From: Diabrotica undecimpunctata
Taxonomy: Eukaryota; Arthropoda; Insecta; Coleoptera; Chrysomelidae
Assembly: GCF_040954645.1 (NCBI RefSeq)
Contig: NC_092808.1
Coordinates: forward strand, 115,236,049-115,300,048
Direction: 5' to 3'
Length of the DNA stretch: 64,000 bases
This document shows positions 44,261-57,364 of the stretch, piece by piece. A program made the translations under genes and the position numbers. Each line of letters starts with the position of its first letter. Positions within the stretch are counted from its first letter, which is position 1. Below the pieces are notes generated by a model. It had not been told where the DNA came from, did not search any database, and saw only the letters and a list, made by a program, of their open reading frames with translations.

Positions 44261-44666
44261 TATTTCTAAATACAGATTTCTAATTATTTTATTAATTAAA
44301 AAAAATTAAAGTTGTTTCAATTCATACCTTCTTATTAAATACATTTACCTAAATTTTTTCGGCTTCTATTATTTTATATATCTACCTATTATTGATTACT
44401 GTTCCTTTGCATCTATTTTAAGTGTAGTTATGTTTTATACCTATATGCCAACCTACCCCAAGGGCTATGGCAATTTGCCCCAATCATGGGGTAAATTGAC
44501 ATAGGTTGTAGAGCTACTCTTATTATTTTATATAAGTATGTTGAAAAAAAAAGTAATATTGAAGTAATGTTCACTTCTTACGGTAATGCACACTTTTCAA
44601 AATAAGTAATAATAATCTTAAAAAAATGTAATAGGCGAATCTATGACAACCATCCCCGGTCTCCCC

Positions 44667-46049
<1,383 letters not shown>

Positions 46050-46103
<54 letters not shown>

Positions 46104-46106
46104 CAT
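46050..46106. repeat. (TA)n, right part of the split microsatellite
   Basis: TA run continuing the tract interrupted by the MITE. Confidence 0.95.
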
Positions 46107-46198
46107 ATATTATATTGTTTACAAACATTTCTTCATTCTGAAGTTCTGTATTAATTTTTTCTTGTAATAATAATTTTTATTCTTGGTTTCTATTTTAG

Positions 46199-47097
46199 AT
46201 TATTCAGAGGAGCACAAAATCAAAATTATGGAAACACCGTCTCAAAAAGAAGAAGAACCAATAAGCCGACACTCAATAACTGAAGAGAAAACATTAAACA
46301 AAATTATGAAAATTCAGAATACACACACTGGGGAAAGACCTTATAAATGTAAAATTTGTCTTAAGCAGTTTTCCGACAAATCTGATTTAATTGAACATAT
46401 AAAAGTTCATACTGGGGAAAGACCTTATAAATGTGAAATTTGTCTTAAACAGTTTACTAAAAAATCATATTTAAATATACATATCAAAGTACACACTGGA
46501 GAAAGACCGTATAAATGTGAAATTTGTTTTAAGCAGTTTATTCAAAAAAATAATTTAAATGGCCACATCAAAGTTCACACTGGAGAAAGACCTTATAAAT
46601 GTGAAATTTGTCTTAAGCAGTTTCTCTACAAGTCTGTTTTAATTGAACATATGAAAGTTCATACTGGGGAAAGACCTTATAAATGTGAAATTTGTCTTAA
46701 GCAGTTTACTAAAAAAACATATTTAAATATACATATGAAAGTTCATACTGGAGAAAGACCTTATACGTGTGAAATTTGTGCTAAGCGGTTTTCCTACAAA
46801 TCTGTTTTAAAGGAACACATGAAAGTTCATACTGGAGACAGACCTTACAAATGTGATATTTGTCTTAAACAGTTTGCTCAAAAATATAATTTAAATGAAC
46901 ATATAAAAGTTCACACTGAAGAAAGACCTTATAAATGTGAAATATGTCTTAAGCAATTTTCCAACAAATCTATTTTAATTCATCATATGAAAGTTCATAC
47001 TGGGGAAAGACCTTATAAATGTGAAATTTGTCTTAAGCAGTTTACTCAAAAAAGTCAATTAAATAGACATATGAAAATACACTCTGGAGAAAAATGA
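46199..47097 (+). CDS. C2H2 zinc-finger gene A, finger exon (nine fingers)
   Basis: The acceptor TTTTAG at 46193-46198 follows a T-rich tract, and the exon joins exon 1 (13581-13719) in phase 1. The frame gives a short leader (YSEEHKIKIMETPSQKEEEP) then nine C2H2 fingers of 28 residues with TGERPYKC linkers, e.g. [21 protein letters not shown] style (C-x2-C-x12-H-x3-H). It ends SGEK followed by TGA at 47095. The in-frame methionine at 46183 lies in the intron and is not the start. Nuclear DNA-binding regulator is the family role. Target unknown. Whether the TGA is the true end or a nonsense change is open, since fingers continue after it. Confidence 0.85.
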
Positions 47098-48318
47098 CTT
47101 ATGAATGTTCACTTTTATAAATGTGAAATTTGTCTTAAGCAGTTTTCCCAAAAATCTGTTTTAAATGATGATATGGAAGTTCATACTGGATAAAAACCTT
47201 ATCATTGTGATATTTGTCTTAAGCAGTTTACTCAAAAATTTAATTTAAATGAACATATAAAAGTTCACACTGGGGAAAGACCTTATAAATGTAAAATTTG
47301 TCTTAAGCAGTTTTCCGACAAATCTGATTTAATTGAACATATAAAAGTTCATACTGGGGAAAGACCGTATAAATGTGAAATTTGTCTTAAACAGTTTACT
47401 AAAAAATCATATTTAAATATACATATCAAAGTACACACTGGAGAAAGACCGTATAAATGTGAAATTTGTTTTAAGCAGTTTATTCAAAAAAATAATTTAA
47501 ATGACCACATCAAAGTTCACACTGGAGAAAGACCTTATAAATGTGAAATTTGTCTTAAGCAGTTTACTCAAAGAAGTCAATTAAATAGACATATGAAATT
47601 ACACACTGGAGAAAAAAGACTTAAAAATGTTCAATTTTATAAATGTGATATTTGTCATAAAAACTTTTTCTACAAGTTTAATTTAAAGAAACATATGAAA
47701 GTTCATACTGCGGAAAGATCTTATGAATGTGAAATTTGTCTTAAGCACTTTTTCTCCAAATCTAATTTAAAGCATCATATGAAAGTTCATACTGGGGAAA
47801 GACCTTACAAATGTGAAATTTGTCTTAAGCAGTTTACTCAAAAAAGTCATTTAAATGAACATGTGAATGTTCACAGTGGAGAAAAACCTTATAAATGTGA
47901 AATTTGTCTTAAGCCGTTTTCCTACAAATCTGTTTTAAATGAACATATGAAAGTTCATACTGGGGAAAGACCTTATAAATGTGAAATTTGTCTTAAGCAG
48001 TTTACTAAAAAATATAATTTAAATGAACATATAAAAGTTCACACTGGGGAAAGACCTTATAAATGTGAAATTTGTCTTAAGCAGTTTTCCTACAGATCAT
48101 ATAAAAGACATATAAAAGTTCATACTGGGGAAAGTCCTCATGAATGTGAAATTTGTCTTACGCAGTTTTCCTACGAATCTGTTTTAAAAGAACATATGAA
48201 AGTTCATACTGGAGAAAGACCTTATAAATGTGATATTTGCTCTAAGCAATTTTCTCAAAAAAGTCAATTAAATAGACATATGAAAGTTCACACTGGAGAA
48301 AAAAGACATAGATGTTGA
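47098..48318 (+). pseudogene. Continuation of the finger array after stops (about 14 fingers)
   Basis: Same frame as 46199-47097. The first finger after the stop has a degraded histidine (LNDDMEVH), and a second stop (TAA) lies at about 47191. From 47194 to 48318 the frame is open and holds about 13 more fingers. One finger is two residues short ([13 protein letters not shown]) and the frame ends KRHRC-stop. 47271-47560 is almost identical to 46329-46618. Either this is an untranslated or alternative exon (a donor before the TGA would be needed), or the array was one long exon broken by two nonsense mutations. Confidence 0.75.
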
Positions 48319-48477
48319 CAGTTCATTGGATATTGTTAGTACTTAAGGTCCAAGGAAATAAACTGTTTTATAATATCCGTGAACATATCTGTTGGTCAGC
48401 AACATTAGCTAAATACTGTTCCACCTATATGCGATACAGATCAAGTTATTGAGGAACTTTTTTATGTATTTTTTTTT
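48319..48477. other. 3' flank of gene A
   Basis: Non-coding, with AATAAA-like 'gaaataaac' at about 48355 that could act as a poly(A) signal. Confidence 0.4.
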
Positions 48478-49270
48478 TAAATATTTTACACACTTTAAAA
48501 CTACTTTTCTTTTCCATTCAGTCATTTGTCATAAGTGTATACAAAAACATAGCAGACTTTTTCAATTATTATTCTTCTGTTTAATTTAGATCTTAATTCA
48601 AATGCAGCTATTTGTTATAATGCGCGTCCGCCTTAATGGATTACTTTAAAATTATATCGTCCGTGAATAATAATAAAAAACTGTTAGTTTCTTCTCATAA
48701 ATCTTCTTGCATACGTTTTATGAATACGATGGCATTGCCAACAACTTGTTAAAAAACCCAGAATATTCAATCATAATTAGATTTTTTAATATAAAGTGAG
48801 GATATAAAATTATTTCAAATTATTGTTCAACCCGAAATCTTTGCATATGAGTATACTCCTATGAAAATTTCTTGATGTACATGCAATTTAAAATACTGCT
48901 ATAGAGTTTATTGCAGTATTTTAAATAGCGATGTACATCAAGAAATTTGCATAGGCGTACACTATGTATATTGTTTTATCTTTATTGTGATGTATACCAA
49001 TGTACGTATAAAAATAAACTACTGTACATAAAACGACTCTTTATTTTTTATGTTTGTTGTCGTGTATCATGTTAATTATAATGGTTTGCGGTTGAAACAA
49101 TAACTTCAGATAAACATGTAACACATACTTGTAAAAAAAGGAACATACGGTTGTTGCAAGATTTTATTTGTAAATGTAATTTTTGTTGCATATGCCATTT
49201 GAACTCCGCCTCTGGCAAGTGCCGGGTGGATTGAATAGCTCAGTAACTACAAGTTCCGGTTCCAATTCCG
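48478..49270. repeat. Dispersed repeat, copy 2 (upstream part)
   Basis: Parallel to 4545-5542. It carries a fold-back at about 48850-48985 instead of the (TA)n of copy 1. It shows the empty site for the Harbinger at 5543: 'aattccgaataaaggagg' at 49264-49281. Confidence 0.8.
48850..48985. repeat. Fold-back inverted repeat
   Basis: CCTATGAAAATTTCTTGATG on the left and CATCAAGAAATTTGCATAGG on the right are complementary with one mismatch. The arms extend to about 60 bp around 'tagagtttattgcag'. Copy 1 keeps only the right arm next to its (TA)n (5034 onward). Confidence 0.8.
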
Positions 49271-50520
49271 AATAAAGGAGGATGCTTGGGCGTCCAGCTA
49301 GTAACCTATCCCCGGAAAAAAACCATTACTACGAAACCCGAAAACAAACCTCAGAATGGACGAATTTTAAGGTAACGGAACATGGATTTCCCTTTTGAGA
49401 CTTAGAACGTTAGAACTGCTCAGTGAATTGAAAAGATATAAGTTTGGTTTGGCAGCAATTCAGGAAACAAGAAGGCTAGGGAAGGGTATCCAGGATACAA
49501 AAACACACCATCCATTTAAGTGGTTTAGATACAGAAAATAAGGAATTTTGGGTGGCATTTGTAGTCGATAATAAACTGAAACACCTCATAACAGATTTTC
49601 AAACAGTTTATGAACGAATTTGTAGGATACGAATAATGACTCACTTCTTCAACTTATCCATAATTAACGTTCACTGCACAATGGATGAACAGGATGAGAA
49701 CACCAAAGTAACTTTTTATCAATTACTAAAGCCAACATATGACCTAACTCCAAAAAAAATCAAGAGTTGAAGGTGACACAAACGCAAAGTTGGGAACTGA
49801 AAAAAGAATACATCGGAATAATTGAGAGACATAGCCTACATGGAGATACGAATGAAAACCGCCAATATGTTATTGGCTTTGCAGCTGGTAAAAATATGAT
49901 TATCAGTTACACCACATTTCCCCACAAAAACGTACAAAAAGACACCTGGATATCACTTGGAAGAGATGTTGTGAATCGAATAGACTACGTCTTGATAAAA
50001 AAGTCGTAAAAAATAAAAAAAAAACACCTACAAGTTCAGGTACATTTCAGATATTTAAGATCAATCGACATGCAAAAGAGAATCAACCAAGAAAGGAAAC
50101 TAAAAATCTGGGGAAACTAAAAAGACCCAAAACTTAAAAGAAATTTGAAGAAGAAATAAAGAGGAAGTTGACTAAATATGAAGAACTACAATTAGAAGAC
50201 CAGTGAAACCTAAAAAATTTTGCAGCTCCTACGATAATTACAGCCAAATTGATGCTAGAAACTAAAAAAGGAAAGATGGCCAATGGTTTGATGATGAGTG
50301 TAAGGTGGCAATTAAAGAATGTATAATATATTTGACCAGACGAACTAGAGAAAGAAAAATGGTAGTTGAAAACAAAAGACGAAGAGCTAATAAAATCTGT
50401 AGACAGATAAAGAGAACACACGAAATGTATATACATATTAATCAAACCAATAATACAAGGATATGAATCAAAAACTATAATTTGTACAGAAGTAGAAATA
50501 GCGAAATAACCGGCAACACT
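49271..50520 (+). mobile_element. LINE (endonuclease-reverse transcriptase type), copy 2, decayed
   Basis: Parallel to 6237-7550. Frames 49552-49770 (AFVVDNKLKHLITDFQTVYE, RICRIRIMTHFFNLSIINVH) and 49767-50009 (GIIERHSLHGDTNENRQYVI, SLGRDVVNRIDYVLI) cover the endonuclease with one frameshift. The similarity stops at about 50520, earlier than copy 1. Confidence 0.8.
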
Positions 50521-51560
50521 AACTTCACCGACCGGTTAAGTCGTTTAACCCTATAAATAGGAATGTTAGATTTATAAGATTTAAATATTTGAATAAGTAA
50601 TGGCTTTTCTAATTTAGTAGGAAGTAGGCAGATAGGAGAATAGACATTTGTACGATAATATATAAGATAAAGGAGTTCTCGTAAACGATTATTGGTAATA
50701 TCCAAAAGATAGCAATTTTAGAATATAAGGTTCAAGTCTTTTGTTTACAGAAAAATTGGACAAAGAATTAGAAAGTTTTGTAGTCAGGAATAAGTATACA
50801 ATACCCGAAGTAGTATTTGCTGTATTGTGTCTAGAAACTTGGAAACAAAGAAAAGATCTTATTTATGTCAAATTTGGAAATACCAAGGTTATGTGATATC
50901 ATATTAGCGTTGAGCTGGTGCTTGACAAGTCACAGAATTTGATTGGTCGAAAGGGATGGCGTGGTATGTACGAAGTGTGTGTGTGTGTGTGTGATTGGTG
51001 AAAAGGAGAAGGACGGATTGAAGTGAAGGAAGTCGTGTTTTGCTCGGGAAAAGGAAGATTACTGTGATTTGAACGTCGGAAGAAGCAAGTTGATTTTTTG
51101 TTCCTTATCCTGCAGTAAAAGTTAGCAGAGTTCTTGTCAAATAATAATTGTGAAAGGTGTTTTGTGTCTGTGTAACGAGACCCAAGGATTGGTAGTAGTG
51201 GACAACGAAAGTACATCCTGTAATAAACAAAAATGTGTATAGTATATTTGATACTAGTCGATTAGGCGAAAATCCTTTCGACTAGAAAGAAATTGGGTTC
51301 CTGTAAGATAGGAGCTTTTGGAAAGGCTGTTGCGGCGATAGTATGTGCGAGAGATATTGTCAAGAAGAGGAAATGGCTTGAGATAGATATAAAATAATAT
51401 TTAACCTCACAAATTCATGAACAACAAGTAATACCAATCGTACAGAATGAATGTTCATAACCAAAAGTCCTTATTTATTCTTAAAAAAAAAACAATATTT
51501 TCAACTTCTTATGGGATAAATACACACAAATTAAAAATGTTTGGAAAGGTTTTGAAAAAC
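50521..51560. other. Unassigned; possible solo LTR or transcript-like segment
   Basis: CCCTATAAATAGG at 50549-50561 resembles a TATA box, and CTGTAATAAACAA at about 51217 contains AATAAA. This spacing could suit an LTR or a small transcription unit, but no TG...CA ends or target duplication were found. Includes a (GT)n at about 50977-50993. No coding frame recognised. Confidence 0.3.
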
Positions 51561-51830
51561 TCCGCCCATTGTGACGTCAGATTTAGGTAGTCCATTATTC
51601 TGTGCCTATGCTGTGACTCGGTGCCTGTGGGTAGACGACACAGGTTTGACAGTTGTCATCACTGTCATAAGAAGCAGAAGAACTGCAGTACTTGAGGACC
51701 CCAAGCCAGATGCTATTGATTATTTTTTAAAATACTGTGGAGCAAAAATGAAAGAAATAAAATGTCCCAATATTAAAAAAAATTGGAAACCACAATTTTT
51801 GAAGATATTCAACAGGCTGTAATGGAAGAT
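51561..51830 (+). other. Possible MADF-BESS-like C-terminal exon fragment
   Basis: Frame 51571-51822 ends EDPKPDAIDYFLKYCGAKMK followed by EIKCPNIKKNWK and FLKIFNRL. A 'D-FLky-g--mK----' pattern is reminiscent of the BESS motif that ends MADF proteins. There is no matching N-terminal exon nearby. Weak call; could be a transposon remnant. Confidence 0.3.
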
Positions 51831-51954
51831 AGAAATAATAAATAATTTGGCTGTAATAATTTGTTTTTTTTTAAATTATGTGCTTGAATGGCATGCTCTT
51901 GAAATTATACTCTTATTTGGAGATATAAAATAATCTTTAAACTCATCACGAATT

Positions 51955-52090
51955 TTTAGAGCGGTTATGTATTGTTTTTAGTAATACATCTCCTACTTTC
52001 AGTAGTTCCGATGCTATTTGATCCAATCCCTGTGATTTATTGTTTTTCAATTTGGCTACTGCTGTTCTAATCTTGGTTATTGTTGGTGGG
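51955..52090 (-). mobile_element. LINE linker/RT fragment (RTE-like)
   Basis: Minus frame contains PTITKIRTAVAKLKNNKSQG followed by LDQIASELLKVGDVLLKTIHN. This is the segment just before the RT palm of endonuclease-RT LINEs ('-ikklKnnKapG-D-i--ELlk-g'). At 52090 it meets unrelated sequence with an inverted repeat (TATCGTTTCTGATATA / TATATCAGAAACGATA near 52196 and 52252). Confidence 0.75.
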
Positions 52091-52269
52091 CCGCCTCCTC
52101 CAGCCGCCATTATGACAGAAGTTTTACGTTTTTGCGGCTTTGCGCACAAATTGGCGCATTTCTTGTACAAGAAACTGCAGCAGTCACAAAATCTTGTATC
52201 GTTTCTGATATAAGAACTATACGCTTGTATGGCACTATCCATTTTTTTTGTTATATCAGAAACGATATA

Positions 52270-53553
52270 AGAAATGATACAAGAAAATGCATAGTGTCAT
52301 ACGGCCTTTAGATTCTAACTCGATGCCCAAAAATTAACAAAACAAATGTACTGGCTGAATATTCAGTAGAACAAAAGACGAAGAAGAAGATTCTAGCAAA
52401 GAACACATGATACTATAATCGCTTGTATGTATCATGGACTGGCACCCTAGACTGTGCTGGCACTGACAATTTATAATTTGTTAGTTAATCACTAATTCGA
52501 TACGATGAGGGCAACACCATCGTTACGTTGTGTGCAGAACTTTAACTCTTAATTTAACGTTCATCTTCTTCGATACGTTAGTTCTTTACAATGACCATAG
52601 CACACTACCACATAGCATTGAAACTTCCGTGTTAACGAATAAAACAATGATTGGCGCATCACTTAGTGACCGGGAGCGTAACTATATATACATGGCGCTA
52701 AATTCAAAAGTTTAGTAATATTGCATAGGATTGTGAACTCATTTTAAAGTAAAGGAAAATCGATATAATCCTAAAATAACAAGAAAAATCCTTATCATAT
52801 ACGATAATAAATATTTTTGGTATAGTTTTTGGGTTTTCTTGTTATGTTGAGACTATATTTATTTTCCATTACATTAAAATGTCAAAGTGATTAAAAAAAT
52901 TAAAGAATAAAATCTTTATTTATAAAAATGTTACAAGAAATGTTATATGTCTTACAAGAAATATTAATAATACAAGCCAAGTGTAGTATAATTTAGTTTT
53001 CTTAATGTTGTGACAACAACTGGTCAGTAGTTAAATAATTGTTTTGTTATTCTTATGTCAAGTTTTATGTGAATAAAAGCCTAATTCAGCAAAAGGCATT
53101 TTACTACAATTTTAGTCGCATAAATTTACAATTTAGGGCTCTTAACAGCACTCACCCATTTATCAAACATACCATATAATTTCGTGGACTTGGAAAACGG
53201 TAATGCTTGCTAGTAGTATCCATGCAATCTCCAAAACGACATCTTCTTTGTTAATTTCTTCGTTTTTCCATTGGTATTCCATATAATGTGTTCGATGCCA
53301 TAATAAAAAATCATCTAAAATTGTACCTTTTTCACTACTTATATAAAAAATTTTAAATTATAAAAAATAAACCAAATACAAATATGGCGCCGTATTTGTC
53401 TAAACTCAACTTTGAATTGACCACAGCACACTCCCTCCGCGCAGGAACGAGACTAGCAGCGCCACCAAACGAATGGGAGCGAAATCCGAACGTGATTTGA
53501 CCTTGGCTATCCCTGTTACCAATCTAGTTCTAGAGGTGTAATTTTATCTATGA
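52270..53553. other. No gene seen
   Basis: AT-rich; a GC-richer patch at 53390-53520 has no coding frame. The 61-codon frame at 52530-52715 has no motif. Confidence 0.5.
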
Positions 53554-53583
53554 CAATGACGTATAATATATTATACGTCATTG
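53554..53583. repeat. Perfect 30-nt palindrome
   Basis: CAATGACGTATAATA followed directly by its complement. It includes two TGACGT half-sites (CRE/bZIP-like) facing outward. May form a cruciform, or be the fused ends of a deleted element. Confidence 0.85.
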
Positions 53584-54122
53584 GTTATTTACGTATAGGG
53601 AGATGCGTTAGGTAAACTCGGTTCGCTATTCCCAGTCCGAACTGTCTAATGAATTTAGTAATTATTTTTTTGCGAAGTTAGTTACTTTTTGACAGACTAA
53701 AAGTGGCTGGAAATTACTATACAACCAAGCACACGTACTCATAGCCAATATTAATAGTAAACAAACTAAATAGTTAATAAAATAGAACTTTGCGAATTAC
53801 CGACAATCAATATTTATTTTCTGCACCATATAATAAATAGCTATGTTAAATTATAACAACTAAAATATATTTTTTAAATATATACTACCCAAAATTTGAT
53901 GGTTTTAGTATACACTTCCACTATTTAGAATAATTCTTCTTTTTTTTAAGAAAGAAGTCTGCAATACTTGAGATAATGGGCGCGTTCAGCAGACGGAGCT
54001 GCTCCACAACTGTTGAGTAAAAGTCTGCAAAATCAAACCGCTACCGATACGCTACTTCCGGAGCGGCCTGTCAAATTTGGTAGCGTAAAAATGTATCGCT
54101 TTTTAGTTACAAAAACTCCCTA

Positions 54123-54567
54123 ATGTCAAAAATATTTCGGTTTAACAGTGTTGGCATGTTTTTATAATGCATATTATGTTGTATGCTTCAAATATAAAGA
54201 GATAAAGCTTTTAAAAAGTATATTTTGATTATACTATTTTATGAATTCTGCAATTTTTAATTTATATGAAGCAATTAAGAGTAAATATTTGTCTCTTTCG
54301 AGATTAATTGCAAACATCTGTTGTAATCAAAGGGTAATTGCTAAAAAAAATTTTATTAATTAACTGCAATTAACTTCCAAAGAAACAAATATTTACTCAT
54401 TGTTGTTTTATATAAATCAAAAATTGCAGATTTCATAACATAATATAATTAACATGTACTTTTATAAAGCATTATCTTTTTATATTTGAAGCATAGAGCA
54501 TCTACATTACCAAAACATGCCAACACTGCTATACCGAAGTTTTTTGTTCCATGTTTGACATTTGCGG
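54123..54567. mobile_element. Fold-back MITE (~445 bp)
   Basis: Arms of roughly 200 bp: the left has 'cagtgttggcatgttttta', 'tatgcttcaaatataaaga' and 'gagtaaatatttgtctcttt'-like phrases, and the right has the same in reverse complement, with moderate divergence. Lies 120 bp upstream of gene B's first exon. Ends and target duplication not exact. Confidence 0.75.
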
Positions 54568-54683
54568 CTATAATCAGCTTGCACTTTCGGTAAACTGTAA
54601 ACATGCTGCATGCTGTAAACTAAACCAAATAATATCGTCTATATTCTTTGATATAATATTTTCTTTTGCGGAATTTAATAATT

Positions 54684-54822
54684 ATGGAAGTTAAAATTGA
54701 AGTTAAGGAGGAGTTTGATGAATATGACCAAAGATACGTCGCCAGTCAGCTATCGACAGAATTAGATCTCACAGAGTTGAAGGATGAATCAGCCAAATAT
54801 TCACTTGAGACAGGAAATAAAA
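54684..54822 (+). CDS. C2H2 zinc-finger gene B, first coding exon
   Basis: ATG 54684 (an in-frame ATG at 54666 is upstream in less conserved sequence). The leader MEVKIEVKEEFDEYDQRYVA is identical to gene A's exon at 13581, with one amino-acid difference later (D to A in DESDKYSLE). The donor AAAA|GTAAGT at 54823 leaves phase 1, matching the acceptor at 63205. Conservation extends from about 20 bp upstream through 500 bp of intron, so this is a DNA-level duplication. Gene B's intron holds a Harbinger and hAT/Helitron fragments. Confidence 0.7.
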
Positions 54823-55636
54823 GTAAGTCCAAAAAATCTGCACAATTCAAATTCACGTAATACAGAAAGTTTCTCGTTTATCTTACATTAGATTTATCTC
54901 TGATAATAATAATAATAATGCAAATCTTAAAATTTACAATTCCCTACAGTTCATTCTAATTACATATTCCCAATGATAAACAATGGCATGTCAAAGCCAA
55001 ACAGGGTCATATTGAGATGTATTATATGATTTATAAAAATATTTACCTTTAATAATGTTCCATTGAAGAAAAATGTGCTAAAATAAAATAATTATGAAGT
55101 AAGATATACATAACAAAGTATTTTGCCTAAAATATCATCATCATAAGTTTTTCAAAACATACAAACATACCATTTAAATTATTTAGAGTCTGAGCAGTTA
55201 CATGTGCACATGTGCACTTTTCTTTCGTCTGCATTTAGTATTATTAATTTGATATTGGTCTTTATTATGTAGTCCAACTATATGGCATTTATGCCATGTA
55301 GTTAAAGTAATATTATTTATTGCATCATATTAAATATTCATCATATTAATTTTTTACTTCTACCCAGATTAATTCAATCATACTGAGCTCACAATGGTAA
55401 GGCCCGGCGCAAATTGAGCACAGCCCATGCACATCCCATGTGCAGCACACGCGTGGGTTATTTTGTAAAACGTGATTTTAGATGGAGCGACACATATTAA
55501 ACCTAAACCACAGCCAGGCTAATGCCAGACTTGTTGGCGTGGATAGAGTTGTGCTAGCAACACAGTTTCGTGGGTCGCTACCTAACCTTACTTATTTTGT
55601 TTAAGTGACCAATTTTTTGTTGTTATTTAGTGAAAA

Positions 55637-55766
55637 ATGGAAAAGTTTATTGAAATTGTTCGAAGCTTTAATGTCTTGTATGATACTAGTAATGAAGATT
55701 ACATGAAAACAAAACTATAGGATGGTTTGTGGGAGAAGATAGCCAAAGAATGTAATTATACAGATG
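55637..55766 (+). pseudogene. MADF-BESS gene of Harbinger, exon 1
   Basis: ATG 55637 gives MEKFIEIVRSFNVLYDTSNE, then DYMKTKL, a TAG stop (55718-55720), and DGLWEKIAKECNYTD. This is the first half of a MADF domain. The donor GATG|GTAAGT at 55767 leaves one base over, which fits the acceptor at 57365. The TAG is where MADF proteins usually have another charged residue, so this copy is inactive unless read through. Confidence 0.8.
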
Positions 55767-56201
55767 GTAAGTAATTTTATTTTTAATTGAACTTAGTACT
55801 AGTATATTAGATTTGATGTTGTATCAACATTATTAATTTACATACTGTAGTGTGACAAATACATTCAACAATTGTTAAAATATTATTTGATGTTCATCTA
55901 AGTACAGTTAACATCGTTTTTAAAAATCATTAAATTCGAAGATATTGTAGTTTGGCTTCTATCTCCTTATTTTAGAATCAGTTGTTGTTAAAGGTTTAAT
56001 TTGAAATGTAAAGAAAAATATGTACTTGACATTACAAAAATTTAAGTAATGAAAAACAAGCAATAATAATTATTTCTTTAAGTAAGGGAAAGTTTTCTTT
56101 TATGTATATTTTGGTCATTTAAAAGGTTTATAAGTAGAGGGTTCTAAACAAATATCAGACATGTTCTTTAAATTTATTTCTTTAACATTTATGTATATAT
56201 A

Positions 56202-56266
<65 letters not shown>
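56202..56266. repeat. (TA)n microsatellite
   Basis: TA run in the Harbinger interior just downstream of the transposase 3' end. Confidence 0.95.
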
Positions 56267-56268
<2 letters not shown>

Positions 56269-56325
56269 TTTATTCACAATGCACTATGTTTGAGATAATC
56301 TTACAATAATTTGCATATTATTTAA

Positions 56326-57253
56326 TCAGAAGTGTCCCCTTTCTACTGCCTTACGTTGCCAGTCAACAGATCCGTTGTTAGAATTGAAACAATCAGTGAA
56401 ACATTGCTTAACAGAAAATGCTTCATTAGAACTTCTATTTCGGTTTGGTGCTAGGGAACTCAAGTTACTTTCACACAAATTGTTGTCTATTTCGCCATAT
56501 TCTTCCTGTTTACTGGCGTTTGAGAGAATATCAGTTCTCAAATAATCGTGCAGCACAATTGTGGCCAACACTATTTTATCTATGGTATCCAATTTACATT
56601 CAAAAGGTCTTTTGTACACCCGAAATCTAGCTGCTAATATTCCAAAGCTACTTTCTACTGTTTGCCTTGCTCGGGATAATTGATAATTAAAAACCTTGCT
56701 TTGGTAATTGCCAGTCACTCTCACTTTGGGATATGGACGCATTAAATTTGGCATTAGAGGAAAGGCTTCGTCTCCAACAAAGACATACAGTGTTTCTGTA
56801 TTTTGCCCAGGTAACGCTTTTGGTTCAGGCAGTTGTAAAGACCTAGTGTTTAGCATTTTTCCTAACGAGGAATTGGCGAATATATTTCCATCACTAAACC
56901 TACCCATAGAACCCACGTTTACAGTTGTAAAACGATAATTTGCATCTACAGTCGCCATCAAAACAATGGTAAAATATTGTTTATAGTTGTAGAAGGAAGA
57001 TCCGCTAAGAAGCGGTTTCCGAATGGCAATATGTTTACCATCAACAGCACCTAAACAGTTATGAAACTGCCATTTTCTCTCATATTCCATAGCAATATTT
57101 CTCCATGATTCCACTGTTGGTTCAGGCAAGTAAATGGGTTGTAAACGTCGCCATAGAGCTGCACATACTTCAGATATAATATTCGATACGGTTCTCTCTC
57201 CTAATCTATAGCTTAATGCTACAGTTTTAAACATGTCACCAGTGGCCAAATAC
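56326..57253 (-). CDS. Harbinger transposase (HARBI1-like), exon 2 with DDE domain
   Basis: The acceptor TTTTTTCAG before 57253 opens RYLATGDMFKTVALSYRLGE, an HTH region. The DDE_4 nuclease follows: LGAVDGKHIAIRKP (first D), VFVGDEAFPLMPNLMRPYP (second D) and RARQTVESSFGILAARFRVY (E). The exon is intact for about 309 codons to a stop at 56326. Expected activity is cut-and-paste transposition at TWA sites with the MADF partner binding the ends. Exon 1 (58474-58166) contains a stop and a frameshift, so the full gene is likely dead. The exon lies wholly within the MADF gene's intron on the opposite strand. Confidence 0.88.
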
Positions 57254-57364
57254 CTGAAAAAATGTGAAATTGATACTATCAATTTTTTAATTTGTTAAAA
57301 TACATATATAAAATTAATTGCTTTAAACCTTTTTCATTATTAATAGTTTTTTTTTTAATTACAG

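Larger units (their letters stand above)
39191..44666 (+). mobile_element. pogo/Tigger-like DNA transposon, ~5.5 kb, decayed and nested
   Basis: Ends are GGGGAGACCAGGTTTGGTTG at 39191 and a diverged inverse (GGGGAGACCGGGGATGGTTG read on minus) ending at 44666. Inside are a transposase catalytic region (42973-44260), a second transposase N-terminus on the minus strand (41516-41972), and two truncated LINE insertions with 9-bp duplications. A TA duplication is not evident now. Confidence 0.65.

Noticed and set aside
46183..46198. ATG at 46183 as the start of gene A's finger protein
   Set aside because: It overlaps the polypyrimidine tract and TTTTAG acceptor; the matching phase-1 exon at 13581 gives a better start. 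The same applies to 63189 for gene B.
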